This document shows, piece by piece, positions 12,899-22,020 of a stretch of 64,000 nucleotides of DNA. The stretch covers positions 3,166,001-3,230,000 of the forward strand of contig JAQFVV010000013.1 of assembly GCA_028023455.1 (NCBI GenBank), given 5' to 3'. Position numbers and translations under genes: made by a program. Every line of letters starts with the position of its first letter. Position 1 is the first letter of the stretch. This stretch comes from Epiperipatus broadwayi. Taxonomy: Eukaryota > Onychophora > Udeonychophora > Euonychophora > Peripatidae. The notes beneath the pieces were generated by a model that was not told the DNA's origin, did not search any database, and worked only from the letters and a program-made list of their open reading frames with translations.

Positions 12899-13560
12899 GG
12901 GGATTATTTAAAAAGTGTCTTGTTTATAAATGAATAATATTTCTGTTTAATTTTCACTACACCACTCTCATGCAAGATAGAGGGAATGGTTTCTATCCAT
13001 TTTTTTTGCTGAATATCCTGAAATCTAGCCTCTAATTGCTTTTGATCAATCACAGTTTCTACCATTCCCTTTTGCTCTTTCTTTTCTCCAAGACCTGATC
13101 TGGCCATTCTTGGCACTTAACTATTACTCCCTTTTGAATTTTTTTCAAATTACCATTAAGTTTTGCACTGTTTTTTCTCAATTTTTTTTTAGCTTTAGAT
13201 TCATTTATAATAACAGCATTTCCTTTCTTAGTCTCTTCGAATTCAATTTTGCTTTGAGTTTACTTCTCTCTGGATTTAGATATATCATTCTCAATAGCTA
13301 AATGACCTTCAACAATAGTTAATTTCTAATTCTGCTCTAAAATAATTGATAAACTGGTTTGACTGTAGCTCTACCTTTTGAAATTTGCAGTTTATAATGC
13401 TGATCTGCTCTGATAATTTATTACTTGGTTCTATCACTTTAATCTCTAGTTTTTCCAACTTGCCTCCAATTCCATTTTATAGTTCATAAAACTATCTTTA
13501 ATTTCTTCTAATTTTTTTATCTGAGTCCCTTTTGACATTTCTGACAATTAACTTTTAACA
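12899..13560 (-). pseudogene. Coiled-coil ORF1-like relic of a retroelement
   Basis: On the minus strand there is an interrupted Lys/Glu/Asn-rich frame. It starts near 13,536 with MSKGTQIKKLEEIKDSFMNY, passes through stops and frame changes, and ends with the 70-residue open piece 13,116-12,904 (MARSGLGEKKEQKG...IETIPSILHESGVVKIKQ). Heptad-like Leu/Ile spacing suggests a coiled coil, as in many LINE ORF1 proteins. No RNA-binding motif is seen. A near copy of its 3' part lies in opposite orientation at 14,311-14,345. Assignment to a particular element is not possible. Confidence 0.35.
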
Positions 13561-13943
13561 AGTCAAACTTTTGGTTAAATATTTTTTCTCAATATTATGC
13601 TTGCTTTCAAAATATTTTATATGATTTTCTAGTGACAATGGCAATCATCATATTCCAAGAATGTAATATTATATTTCTTTTGTAAGTAACTTATAAAATA
13701 CCAGTGTTATTAGAAGTTCATAAATCATAATGATGGTAAATAATGTAAAACAATTGTAGTTGGCTGTGTACTTTTCTCTTAAGTTATCTTGATGTAGATG
13801 TGAAACATCTTATTTGATGAGGATTCTTGTATATAGTAGTAATTTGGAGGTTGGTTTGCTTGGATAGCTTATAAATACTGTTATACAATTTTGTTAGAGG
13901 GTGTTTATGAATATAATTTTGTTGTAGATATTTTAAAAAATGA

Positions 13944-14153
13944 GTGTTACAAAAGAAATCAAAAATCCAAAGGGGACTTCCTAATTTTCAAGACTGGCTT
14001 ATGATAATGCTACATTTTTCTGAGAGGAGATTTGATGTTCTTGAAAAAAAATTTGACAATCAGTCTCAAGAATTTAAAGAAATGAAGGAGTCTCAATCTC
14101 AAGAATTTAAGAAAATGAAGGAGTCTTTTGATAATACATTAGATGCTGAATAA
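13944..14153 (+). CDS. Short coiled-coil ORF, probably retroelement ORF1 fragment
   Basis: This 69-codon frame has a hydrophobic N-terminal half (FQDWLMIMLHFSERRFDVLE) and a charged helical C-terminal half. The segment SQEFKEMKESQSQEFKKMKE is a duplicated 10-residue unit. The layout (short leader, then helical repeat) resembles ORF1 coiled coils. A hammerhead ribozyme begins 35 bp after the stop. No function is assigned. Confidence 0.3.
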   Translation: MLQKKSKIQRGLPNFQDWLMIMLHFSERRFDVLEKKFDNQSQEFKEMKESQSQEFKKMKESFDNTLDAE

Positions 14154-14187
14154 TAATAAAAATATATGTAAGAGATTGTAGTCTGGG

Positions 14188-14229
14188 TCAACTGATGAGT
14201 GCTGGTTTAGCATGAAATGTACATATTGG
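14188..14229 (+). ncRNA. Type I hammerhead ribozyme (family B), intact core
   Basis: Seen: CUGAUGA (14,192-14,198), a 5-bp stem II GUGCU/AGCAU closed by a GGUUU loop, then GAAA (14,214-14,217). Stem III is made of the palindrome AUGUACAU (14,217-14,224), and the cleavage nucleotide is A14,225. The ends UCAA and UUGG pair as stem I (A-U, A-U, C-G, U.G). All invariant core bases are present. The 10.1-11.1 pair is G.U rather than the usual G-C. The self-complementary stem III is too short to close efficiently in one molecule, which in known retrotransposon hammerheads is linked to cleavage as dimers. Inference: self-cleaving RNA of a retroelement repeat; activity is not shown. Confidence 0.65.
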
Positions 14230-14519
14230 AGATCATAGATCTTTTTCACATGGCTTTAATCATATGTTTATGGTTACATCCCTCCATAATGTGTTAAAAG
14301 TGGATAAAAACCATTCACTATCTTGTGTAAGAGTGGTGTAGTGAAAAGCACTACAGATATATTGTTCATTATTGGATAATCTAGACTGATGAATGACTAA
14401 TAGAAATTATTAACATATCTTGTTTATATATTTAAAGAATCACACCAAAAGTAAGTTTCTTAAAAGAATTAATAAATATTTTATCATACAGTATATAAAA
14501 GATTCAATATTAGAAACAC

Positions 14520-14803
14520 ATTAGATGTGATAATATGTTGCACTATTTCCATCATCTATCAGTAAATGTTGAATGTACAGAAAATTTTAAACTTTATTTA
14601 AACATTTCAAATGCATATAACTTGTTAGTAATAACATACAAATAGACAATACAGGTTAGTAATGACACAGCATTTCAAATAGTACTATTTCTTCACTCTT
14701 CTTCAGGTGTTTCTGGCTGATAGTGACAGTATTACCATAGGAGTCAAACTTGCACCTTTACATCTCAAATATCAAATTTAAGGCAAGTGCTCTAAACTAA
14801 TGC
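14520..14803 (-). mobile_element. tRNA-derived SINE copy 1 (minus strand)
   Basis: Read on the minus strand, the head (GAGCATTAGTTTAGAGCACT, then TGCCTTAAAT) resembles a tRNA D-arm and anticodon region. GTGCAAGTTTGACTCC resembles a B box. The body ends with the segment TGTCATTACTAACCTG and a 3' part ACTGATAGATGATGGAAATA. The copy at 14,804-15,103 carries the same features in the opposite direction, so the pair is head to head. Confidence 0.65.
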
Positions 14804-15103
14804 TCAGTTTGTTAAAGTGTTTGCCTTAAATTTGATATCTGAAAATATACCAGTGTGTTTGCCTTAAATTTGTTATCTGAGAATCTAATAGTGTGAATTC
14901 AACTCCCATACTAATACTGTCACTGGTCAAGTCAGCAACACCTGAAGAAAAGTAGAGAATAATACTACTAAAAACTTTGTGTCATTACTAACCTGTGTTG
15001 TCTATTTGAAAAAATTTAAATAAAGTTTAAAATTTTCTATACATTCAACATTTAACTGATAGATGATGGAAATAGTCCAACATATTATAATATCTAATAT
15101 GCC
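14804..15103 (+). mobile_element. tRNA-derived SINE copy 2 (plus strand)
   Basis: The head is CTCAGTTTGTTAAAGTGTTT (D-arm-like) followed by TGCCTTAAAT. GTGTGAATTCAACTCCCA is B-box-like. Then come the same body and 3' segment as copy 1, ending TCTAATATG before an ATC-rich tail. A 38-bp internal duplication (TTTGCCTTAAATTT at 14,820 and 14,858) separates the A-box-like and B-box-like regions. Such heads normally give RNA polymerase III transcription. No functional tRNA fold is claimed. Confidence 0.65.
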
Positions 15104-15289
15104 ATCATCATCACTCTTCAGACAAATAGAAATATATTTCCTCTATGTTTTGCTACTATTTCTGAAATTAATTGCCAATGAAAAAATAATTGGATCGATG
15201 ATTTTCATATATATGTTATTGAAATTATCATAGACTTTCATTAATAAGAAGGTGCTCATCACTTGCTTTCTTAACATTCAAGAGAATCA

Positions 15290-15745
15290 AACAAACAATA
15301 GTATTCTGTCCTATGGATATGGCCAGAGAGTTGCCACATCACAAATTCATTCGTTTCTCTACTCTTTTCTCTTCTCTTATATCATCCAGAAAAATCAATC
15401 TTGTACATCCTTTCTTATTATTTCCATTCATAATTCCCTCTGAAACATCTTTCATTAAACTATCCTTCCCTCTTAATATATATCCAATCTAGTTTCTCTT
15501 TCTCTCTTTCCTCAATCAATCTTTTTTTTTCATTTACTCATTTCAAAACTTCTTCATTTGTCATGTTATTCATCCAACTATTTTTTCCACCCTTTCCATG
15601 ACCACATGTCAAAGGCTTCCAATGTACACACCACACACAGCATTTAATTATTCTTTTCCTTAATTCTTTCTTCAAAGGTCCAAAAATGTTTTCTGTCTCT
15701 TAATAAATGCCTCCTTTGGCAATGCTATTTATCTTTTAACAAAAC
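15290..15745 (-). mobile_element. 3' fragment of family R LINE, minus strand
   Basis: Minus-strand reading gives, over several frames, IKRQKTFLDL, a TNEEVLK-like block, an LIEERERE-like stretch and a terminal GGCCATATCCATAGGACAGA. These parallel in order the end of the copy at 8.55-9.05 kb. It is the RT thumb and C-terminal tail only, 5'-truncated and full of stops. Confidence 0.6.
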
Positions 15746-18700
15746 AATCTATTCATAACTAATTGAATAGAAATAACTGTACCTGCTACTGAATTACGTA
15801 ATCTTAACTACAAAAAGATGGAATGTTACCAATCTATCTTTTAGTTCTGTTGTTATTTGAACATAGTTTTTTGACATAGTTTTAAACCATAAAGTCTTAT
15901 TTGCAGACTAAATAATCTGAAATCATCATTAATATATTCAGAGAATCAAGGCTGAGTCTTATATCAAATAAAAAATCAGTTTAATAAATGTATTAATAAA
16001 CAATCATAACTTTAAATATAAGTAATTAAAATGGAAGTAACTGTACCTCCTATTAGACAAAATTCACCCTATTGTTTAAAACTATGTTTAAAAACTAAGC
16101 TTATATAACAACAATGTTAGATTGGTATCATTCTATCTTTTTGTAGTTGTTGATGTAACATAACTTGGTGGAAGGTATAATTATCTCTGTTTTAATTAAT
16201 TATATTTAAAGTTATGATTATTTATTATAATATTCAAAAATAATTTAAAAATAGAATACACTTTAGTCAAAAAAGGAGTCTACAGTACATTTAAATAAAT
16301 AAAGGATAATCATTTAAGTGACAAAGTTGTGGAATTTCACTGAAAGAAAAAATACTGCTAAATTTATATTTTATTATTTTTCTTGTTTATGAAAAAGTAG
16401 CATGTATCATTTAATTTATTAATAAAAATTAACATGCTCCTTTTTTTAACTGGATCATAAAGATAGGCATATATATGATATCAAGGTATTTAGTATGATG
16501 GAAATAGAAGATAATTATTGTATTAGAGGTATAGTTTTTATTGAGAAAGACAAGTGTACTGATGATGTTTTATTTATTGCTAGTTATCTATTCACATGGA
16601 TACAAATGTCTATTAATTTTATGTGATATTAGAGGATAAAAATATGAAACTTTCATGCATAAATTATACTAGAACATTCCCAATATTTATTTATTTTTAT
16701 AAAATTAATTTTAAACTAATAATTGTTTGGTGGCCTTCAGTTTTTATAAGCTAAATTATAATATCGAACATTGTTTTTTGGAATTAATTCATTTTCCATC
16801 ATATGAATGATATAATCACTGATGATTGCAAGTTATAATTTTGTAATAAATTTGGTATTTCTTATATAGATTGTCATCTGATACTAATCATTACATTGTA
16901 AATCCTGCATGTAATAAAGAGGGTATTACAATGGAATATTAATTTATATAATTAAACTTTAATGATGATGGAATCTAATTATACAATAGAGTATATATGT
17001 ATTGTTAGTAAAATTTTCCAAGAAAATGCTGATTTTAAGTTTTTCATTCTCACAAACTAATTGTTATTAGCATATCCAGATCTAAACTCAGTCAAGAATT
17101 TTAAGATCACAATAATTTTATTCTTTGTATTTTAATGATCTTATACTAAACAAAGCTTCTATTTTGACTGAATTATTACCATAGTAATTAAGTTTATATA
17201 ATTTATTTACATCAGATTTAGAATTTTCTAGCATTGACTAACTTACCTACTTTATTAATTTTCATTGTCAATAAAAGATTTCGACATTAATTATTGATAT
17301 ACTTAATATCCACATTAAATTTGTAATATGACTAATCTAAAACCAAAAAATTTAATTTTTGTTTATTATAAAGCTAATGATTTTGAAAATATTTCTTTTT
17401 TTGTGAATAAATCTTCCAGCTTTAATTAACAAAAGCTAATTAATCATAGACCAAAAAAATCATTTTCTTTTACACTAAATAATTTGCATATATATATAAT
17501 GCTACTAAGCAAAAGTCAGTGGTTCTAGGGGATTTTTTTAATTTATATATTTTATACATTTAAATGATAATTCTTTCATCCCATCATTACAAATCCAAAT
17601 TTTACTATTTGAGTGAGTGAGAATGTGTATGTGAGAGTGAGAACAGATCATTGCAAGCAAGTTTAATTTGTAGATATTAAATAAATGTTTTTTTGGTTTG
17701 TTTGCTATTATCTGTACCCACTAATTTAATTATTATAAGAGGTTAAAGTTTTGAATATTAGGTGTTTGAAATAATGGCATTCTACATAGAGCTATGATTA
17801 TGGTGTCATCACTGAAATTGCACACATCTAAATTAAGAAAAGAAATAAAAACCGCTTTTAAAGCACAAGCATATGCTATCACACAAAAGAATTACATATA
17901 CAAGCTAAAAATTAATGTTTTATATACATATACCTAAATAACCACTAATGCTAATAAAACTTAAATAGACTTTTCTTAATATGTAAATATTCATGTATGT
18001 ATATATAATATAATAAACTAAAGATTCGTTGTAAAAATAAACACATTCTATATTTCAAATTCCTTAATTAAATTAATTAAATAAACTTTCTGAAAAATTA
18101 ATTTCAATATTCCAAATCTAAAAACTTTGTAATATATACATAATACAAAATAGTTTTACCTACTAATATATATATATAAATTTAAAGGGGGGGAACGCAA
18201 ATTGTCTATCTTCCTATTTATATCTTTGGAAAACGAAAATATGTATATAATGCATATAATTAAATTCAGTACACTTTGTTATATATGTTTATTATTTACT
18301 AGCAAATTTTATAAATTTTCAGCTTCGAATAAGATAAGTTTTGCAAAATTAGCGTTATAAGTCAGCATTCTGCAATCTGAGCTTTTGTTGGTGGTGGAGA
18401 AGTCAATAGTCTTTCTCTTATTAAGAGGTAATTTACTATCTACATGGTTAGCATCAAGTAAAGTGGCTAATCATTTTTTGTAATCAATCCTATTATGTGT
18501 GTTTGTTGATTGGGTGTGGATATAATATGGACTATGTATAAATAATGAAAAACATAAAAATTGATAATATCCTATCAAATATTGTACTTATCTATTTATA
18601 GCTGAAATTATACTTTATGTATTTATTAGATATATAACTAAAGATGGCAAATGGAGCAAAATAAAAAGATTTTTATTGATATTTTAAAATATCCCCCCAC

Positions 18701-18998
18701 CCAAGCAACTGAAGTCATTAGAATATAATAATTTTGAGGCATTATTCTCTACGTTTTGACTTTATTATTTATATGCTGAAATTGCTCTTTATAAATATAT
18801 AATTTTAAATAAGATTTGATGTTTTTTAAAAAACGGTTATTATTATATCATTCTAACACTAATTAGTGCTCTAGAGTCTAGATAATTTAATAGAAAGATT
18901 TTAAATTGTAATTTTTCTTTAGAAATAAAACCAAAATAAAACTATAATGATTACTTATGTTAACCAAATAAAATAATCAAATGATTTGTGGCTCAGAA
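15746..18998. other. AT-rich sequence, no gene recognised
   Basis: Long AT-rich stretch with no recognised coding or repeat structure. The part near 18,360-18,435 is less AT-rich and open on both strands for about 70 nt, but no supported exon could be defined. Confidence 0.5.
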
Positions 18999-19010
18999 GT
19001 TCACATGAAC
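18999..19010. repeat. Left target-site duplication of the hammerhead array
   Basis: AGTTCACATGAA here and AGTTCATATGAA at 20,550-20,561 match at 11 of 12 positions. They sit exactly at the edges of the inverted/tandem hammerhead array, as a target-site duplication would. Confidence 0.7.
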
Positions 19011-19117
19011 AGAGCAAAACTCTCCATACAGTATTGCTACCTGTGCTAAACAGAGTAATCAATGGATGCCAGAAGGCTTGTGCATAAAATCCCTATCTAA
19101 TGTCTACTCATCCAATA

Positions 19118-19159
19118 TCCCCAGACTAGTTTCTGGCTTGTGGCCTTCGTCAGTGAGGA
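19118..19159 (-). ncRNA. Type I hammerhead ribozyme (family A), minus strand
   Basis: Minus strand: stem I UCCUCA pairs with UGGGGA (six pairs, one U.G). Core CUGACGA (19,153-19,147), stem II GGC/GCC with loop CACAA, GAAA (19,133-19,130), palindromic stem III ACUAGU and cleavage nucleotide C (19,124). All core residues are present. An A.A mismatch replaces the 10.1-11.1 pair next to stem II, so activity may be weak. Confidence 0.6.
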
Positions 19160-19299
19160 GATTTGGATCTGAGAGCACTGCATCTAGATCTTAGGATCTA
19201 ATGCAACCCTCTAGCAACCACCTTTTATCGCTACTTAACTATAAAACTATGAGAATGAAATTGAAAACACAAAAAATATTTTCAATCTAAGCTCAATAG

Positions 19300-19307
19300 C
19301 TTATATA
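19300..19307 (-). promoter_or_regulatory. TATA-box-like motif of the minus-strand unit
   Basis: TATATAAG on the minus strand lies about 147 bp upstream of the minus-strand ribozyme, at the same relative place as in the plus units. A role as a polymerase II promoter is inference. Confidence 0.35.
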
Positions 19308-19497
19308 GTCATATGGGTCTGAACTCAGTTCAGCACCCAGATTGGTGTTAAACCATTAAGCATCACATGATCACATTTCCTATACTAGCACATTAATTGT
19401 TGATAAACAGAGCAAAACTCTCCATACAGTATTGCCACCTGTGCTAAACAGAGTAATCAATGGATGCCAGAAGGCTTGTGCTCTCATGATCCAAAGC

Positions 19498-19539
19498 TCC
19501 TCACTGATGAAGGCCACAAGCCAGAAACTAGTCTGGGGA
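19498..19539 (+). ncRNA. Type I hammerhead ribozyme (family A), copy 2
   Basis: Stem I UCCUCA/UGGGGA, core CUGAUGA (19,504-19,510), stem II GGC-CACAA-GCC, GAAA, stem III palindrome ACUAGU, cleavage nucleotide C19,533. The core is intact, with the same A.A at 10.1-11.1. It lies directly after the inversion junction at 19,483, so its upstream promoter part is missing. Confidence 0.6.
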
Positions 19540-19805
19540 TATTGGATGAGTAGGCATTAGATAGGGATTTTATGCACAAGCCTTCTGGCATCCATTGATT
19601 ACTCTGTTTAGCACAGGTGGCAATACTGTATGGAGAGTTTTGCTCTGTTTATCAACAATTAATGTGCTAGTATAGGAAATGTGATCATGTGATGCTTAAT
19701 GGTTTAACACCAATCCTGCCTAATAGGATAGTGGTGGCTATGGTTGTAAAAGAGCCAAAGACACCAAAATGTATGGGTGCTGAACTGAGTTCAGACCCAT
19801 GTGAC

Positions 19806-19813
19806 TATATAAG
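19806..19813 (+). promoter_or_regulatory. TATA-box-like motif in repeat unit
   Basis: TATATAAG lies 146 bp before the ribozyme at 19,952 and after the CTGAACTGAGTTCAG palindrome. Its conserved place in each unit supports a promoter role, which is inference. Confidence 0.35.
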
Positions 19814-19951
19814 CTATTGAGCTTAGATCGAAAATATTTTTTGTTTTCAATTTCATTCTAATAGTTTTATAGTTAAGTAGAGATAAAAGGTGGTTGCTAG
19901 AGGGTTGCATTGGATCCTAAGATCTAGATGCAGTGCTCTCAGATCCAAAGC

Positions 19952-19993
19952 TCCTCACTGACGAAGGCCATAAGCCAGAAACTAGTCTGGGGA
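19952..19993 (+). ncRNA. Type I hammerhead ribozyme (family A), copy 3
   Basis: Stem I UCCUCA/UGGGGA, core CUGACGA (19,958-19,964), stem II GGC-CAUAA-GCC, GAAA, palindrome ACUAGU, cleavage C19,987. The core is intact. The loop change (CACAA to CAUAA) leaves stem II pairing unchanged. Confidence 0.6.
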
Positions 19994-20201
19994 TATTGGA
20001 TGAGTAGGCATTAGATAGAGATTTTATGCACAAGCCTTCTGGCATCCATTGATTACTCTGTTTAGCACAGGTGGCAATACTGTATGGAGAGTTTTGCTCT
20101 GTTTATCAATAATTAATGTGCTAGTATAGGAAATGTGATCATGTGATGCTTAATGGTTTAACACTAATCTGGGTGCTGAACTGAGTTCAGACCCATATGA
20201 C

Positions 20202-20209
20202 TATATAAG
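20202..20209 (+). promoter_or_regulatory. TATA-box-like motif in repeat unit
   Basis: TATATAAG lies 146 bp before the ribozyme at 20,348, the same spacing as in the previous unit. Confidence 0.35.
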
Positions 20210-20347
20210 CTATTGAGCTTAGATTGAAAATATTTTTTGTTTTCAATTTCATTCTCATAGTTTTATAGTTAAGTAGAGATAAAAGTTGGTTGCTAGAGGG
20301 TTGCATTAGATCCTAAGATCTAGATGCAGTGCTCTCAGATCCAAAGC

Positions 20348-20389
20348 TCCTCACTGACAAAGGCCACAAGCCAGAAACTAGTCTGGGAA
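20348..20389 (+). ncRNA. Hammerhead ribozyme (family A), copy 4, core mutated
   Basis: Same architecture as copies 2 and 3, but the core reads CUGACAA instead of CUGACGA (G8 replaced by A) and the 3' stem I strand is UGGGAA. G8 is a catalytic residue in hammerheads, so this copy is expected to be inactive. Confidence 0.55.
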
Positions 20390-20549
20390 TATTGGATGAG
20401 TAGGCATTAGATAGGGATTTTATGCACAAGCCTTCTGGCATCCATTGATTACTCTGTTTAGCACAGGTGGCAATACTGTATGGAGAGTTTTGCTCTGTTT
20501 ATCAACAATTAATGTGCTAATATAGGAAATGTGATCATGTGATGCTTAA

Positions 20550-20561
20550 AGTTCATATGAA
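20550..20561. repeat. Right target-site duplication of the hammerhead array
   Basis: AGTTCATATGAA is the partner of 18,999-19,010 with one C/T difference. Confidence 0.7.
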
Positions 20562-21005
20562 GTAACAGAATTGAATTACAATATACAAACCTTGAGATTT
20601 AGAGCTGTACTATCACTGCTCTAAATCAAGGAAAGCATTATTAAGTTGAATGTTAAGGTATTTTATAAAACGATCTCATAAATATTTTTACATATAATAC
20701 TTATAAATAAAATTATATTATTAACATAAAAAATTGTTTTTAATCAGTTCAAATATTTTTTTTATTATTATTTTAAATGTCTACCTTACAAATCTGGCTT
20801 TACAGACAAGTTTACAAGATAATTCTTAGCTGGCCGACAAGGTGTTAAAATTTAATATAAACCATAAAAGTTTAATAATTTTAATTAATATGTTTGTATA
20901 GATACACACTCCCACAGTGGAGTCAAAATTAATTACCAGTAACATTATTTTATTAACAGAATTATATTTTATTTTTATTTTTTTTTAACACAGATTTATT
21001 TCAAC
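20562..21005. other. AT-rich spacer between two hammerhead elements
   Basis: No gene or repeat is recognised in these 444 bp. Confidence 0.5.
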
Positions 21006-21017
21006 TAAATCTATAAG
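21006..21017. repeat. Left target-site duplication of family B element
   Basis: TAAATCTATAAG is identical to 22,021-22,032 and directly bounds the inverted hammerhead element. Confidence 0.75.
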
Positions 21018-21062
21018 ATCTATGAGCACAGACTTTCACACGACCCACCAATCTGCACTCTA

Positions 21063-21178
21063 TCTCATAACTCTGATACACTTGAACACATATATGTTGA
21101 AAAGATAAATAATCATCAATTCTCATAACTCTGATACACTTGAACACATATATGTTGAAAAGATAAATAATCATCAAT
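21063..21178. repeat. 58-bp tandem duplication next to a ribozyme
   Basis: TCTCATAACTCTGATACACT and the following 38 bp occur twice in direct succession (21,063-21,120 and 21,121-21,178). The duplicated unit includes the 3' stem I strand of the minus-strand hammerhead, so a second potential pairing strand lies 58 bp away. Confidence 0.75.
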
Positions 21179-21216
21179 ATACGTATTTCATGCTAAGCCA
21201 GCAATCATCAGTTGAT
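21173..21216 (-). ncRNA. Type I hammerhead ribozyme (family B), minus strand, intact core
   Basis: Minus strand: stem I AUCAA pairs with UUGAU (five Watson-Crick pairs). Core CUGAUGA (21,211-21,205); stem II UUGCU/AGCAU around loop GGCUU, with four pairs and a U.U at 10.1-11.1; then GAAA, the palindromic stem III AUACGUAU, and cleavage nucleotide A (21,178). All catalytic core positions are present. The stem III palindrome again suggests a dimer or double-stem form. Confidence 0.65.
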
Positions 21217-21833
21217 CCAGATTATCATCTCTACACATATATGCTATAAGTGCTCAGATATATATTAAAATAGCCAATCCTCATACTTTAATGGACAGGC
21301 TTCAATCTACTCCACACTCCAACTCTTCAACCGTCAATCCAATTATCTAATGATGGACTGCTCAAAGGCCACCCCTAGGCCGAGATTCTTGTCACACCCA
21401 CGTTGACCTAAGGTCAATCTGACCCCTCATGTACAGGACGTAATCAATTTAATACATATACAAGGAATGGGTAGACATCTTTACTATGTAATAATTGAAA
21501 CACTCTATCTCATAACACTGATACACTTTGGTGGGTCATGTGAAAGTCTGTGCTCATATACCCTATATATTACATATATAATAAGCCTGTGTTTCAGTTA
21601 TTACATAGTAGAGATGTCTGTCCATCCCTTGTATAAGTATTAAATAGATTGACCTTAGATCAACCTCATCCTAGGGATGGCCTTTGAGCAGACCATCATC
21701 AGATTTTCAATTGGATGGATGCTTGAAGAGTTGCAGTGTGTGGATTGAAGCCTGTCCATTAGAGTATGAGGATTGGCTATCTTAATATATATCTGAGCAC
21801 TTATAGTATATATGTGGAGAGATAGTAATCTGG

Positions 21834-21877
21834 ACCAACTGATAATTGCTGGTTTAGCATGAAATACGTATATTAGT
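21834..21877 (+). ncRNA. Hammerhead ribozyme (family B), plus strand, core mutated
   Basis: Aligns to the minus-strand copy over its whole length, but the core reads CUGAUAA (G8 to A, 21,839-21,845) and the third stem I pair is lost (C.A). Stem II UUGCU/AGCAU, GAAA and AUACGUAU are kept. It is expected to be inactive. Confidence 0.6.
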
Positions 21878-22020
21878 GTTTGCTTATCTTTTCAACATAT
21901 ATGTCTTCAAGTGTATTAGTATGTTATGAGATAGAGTGGAGGGTTGTGTGAAAGTCTGTGCTCATATACCCTATATATTACATATATAGACACAGGTATA
22001 TAATAAGCCTGTGTTTCAGT

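Larger units (their letters stand above)
19011..20549. mobile_element. Composite hammerhead-ribozyme element (family A), Penelope-like
   Basis: The element has a minus-strand part (19,011-19,482: one full unit plus a second partial unit) joined at 19,483 to a plus-strand part (19,483-20,549) with three ribozyme-bearing units. The ribozymes of the last two units are 396 bp apart, and those of the first two plus units 454 bp apart; the difference is about 58 bp, an extra segment at 19,715-19,774. Each unit has a TATATAAG box, a palindrome CTGAACTGAGTTCAG, a hammerhead about 145 bp after the TATA box, and an end block (AAAACTCTCCATACAGTA on the opposite strand). A 12-bp target-site duplication flanks the whole. 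Known: Penelope-like elements carry hammerheads in their pseudo-LTRs and often insert as inverted or tandem partial copies. Inference: this is such a multimer or a non-autonomous derivative. No protein is encoded. Confidence 0.65.
21018..22020. mobile_element. Composite hammerhead-ribozyme element (family B), Penelope-like
   Basis: An inverted repeat: a minus-strand unit (21,018 to about 21,490), a plus-strand tail piece (about 21,495-21,600), then a plus-strand unit (about 21,600-22,020). The arms share blocks such as TGAGCACAGACTTTCACA versus TGTGAAAGTCTGTGCTCA, a region around GCCTGTCCATTA, and one hammerhead each. The plus part repeats the end segment CATATACCCTATATATTACA (near 21,560 and 21,964) and AATAAGCCTGTGTTTCAGTT, showing tandem head-to-tail units. 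Perfect 12-bp target-site duplications flank it. The architecture (inverted plus tandem units, one ribozyme per unit, 12-bp duplications) matches the element at 19.0-20.5 kb, though the unit sequences differ. Inference: pseudo-LTR multimer of a second Penelope-like family. Confidence 0.65.

Noticed and set aside
14385-14425. Second CTGATGA next to GAAA downstream of the 14.19-kb ribozyme
   Set aside because: The bases between CTGATGA and GAAA cannot form stem II and stem I does not pair. At most it is a decayed copy.
14795-14910. Functional tRNA gene
   Set aside because: Only the D-arm-like and T-arm-like boxes are present, the spacing is disrupted by a 38-bp duplication and no acceptor stem pairs. 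It is a SINE head.
18330-18440. Possible minus-strand exon with FSTTNKSSDCRML
   Set aside because: No convincing splice acceptor or donor and no recognised protein; the surrounding composition is only slightly different.
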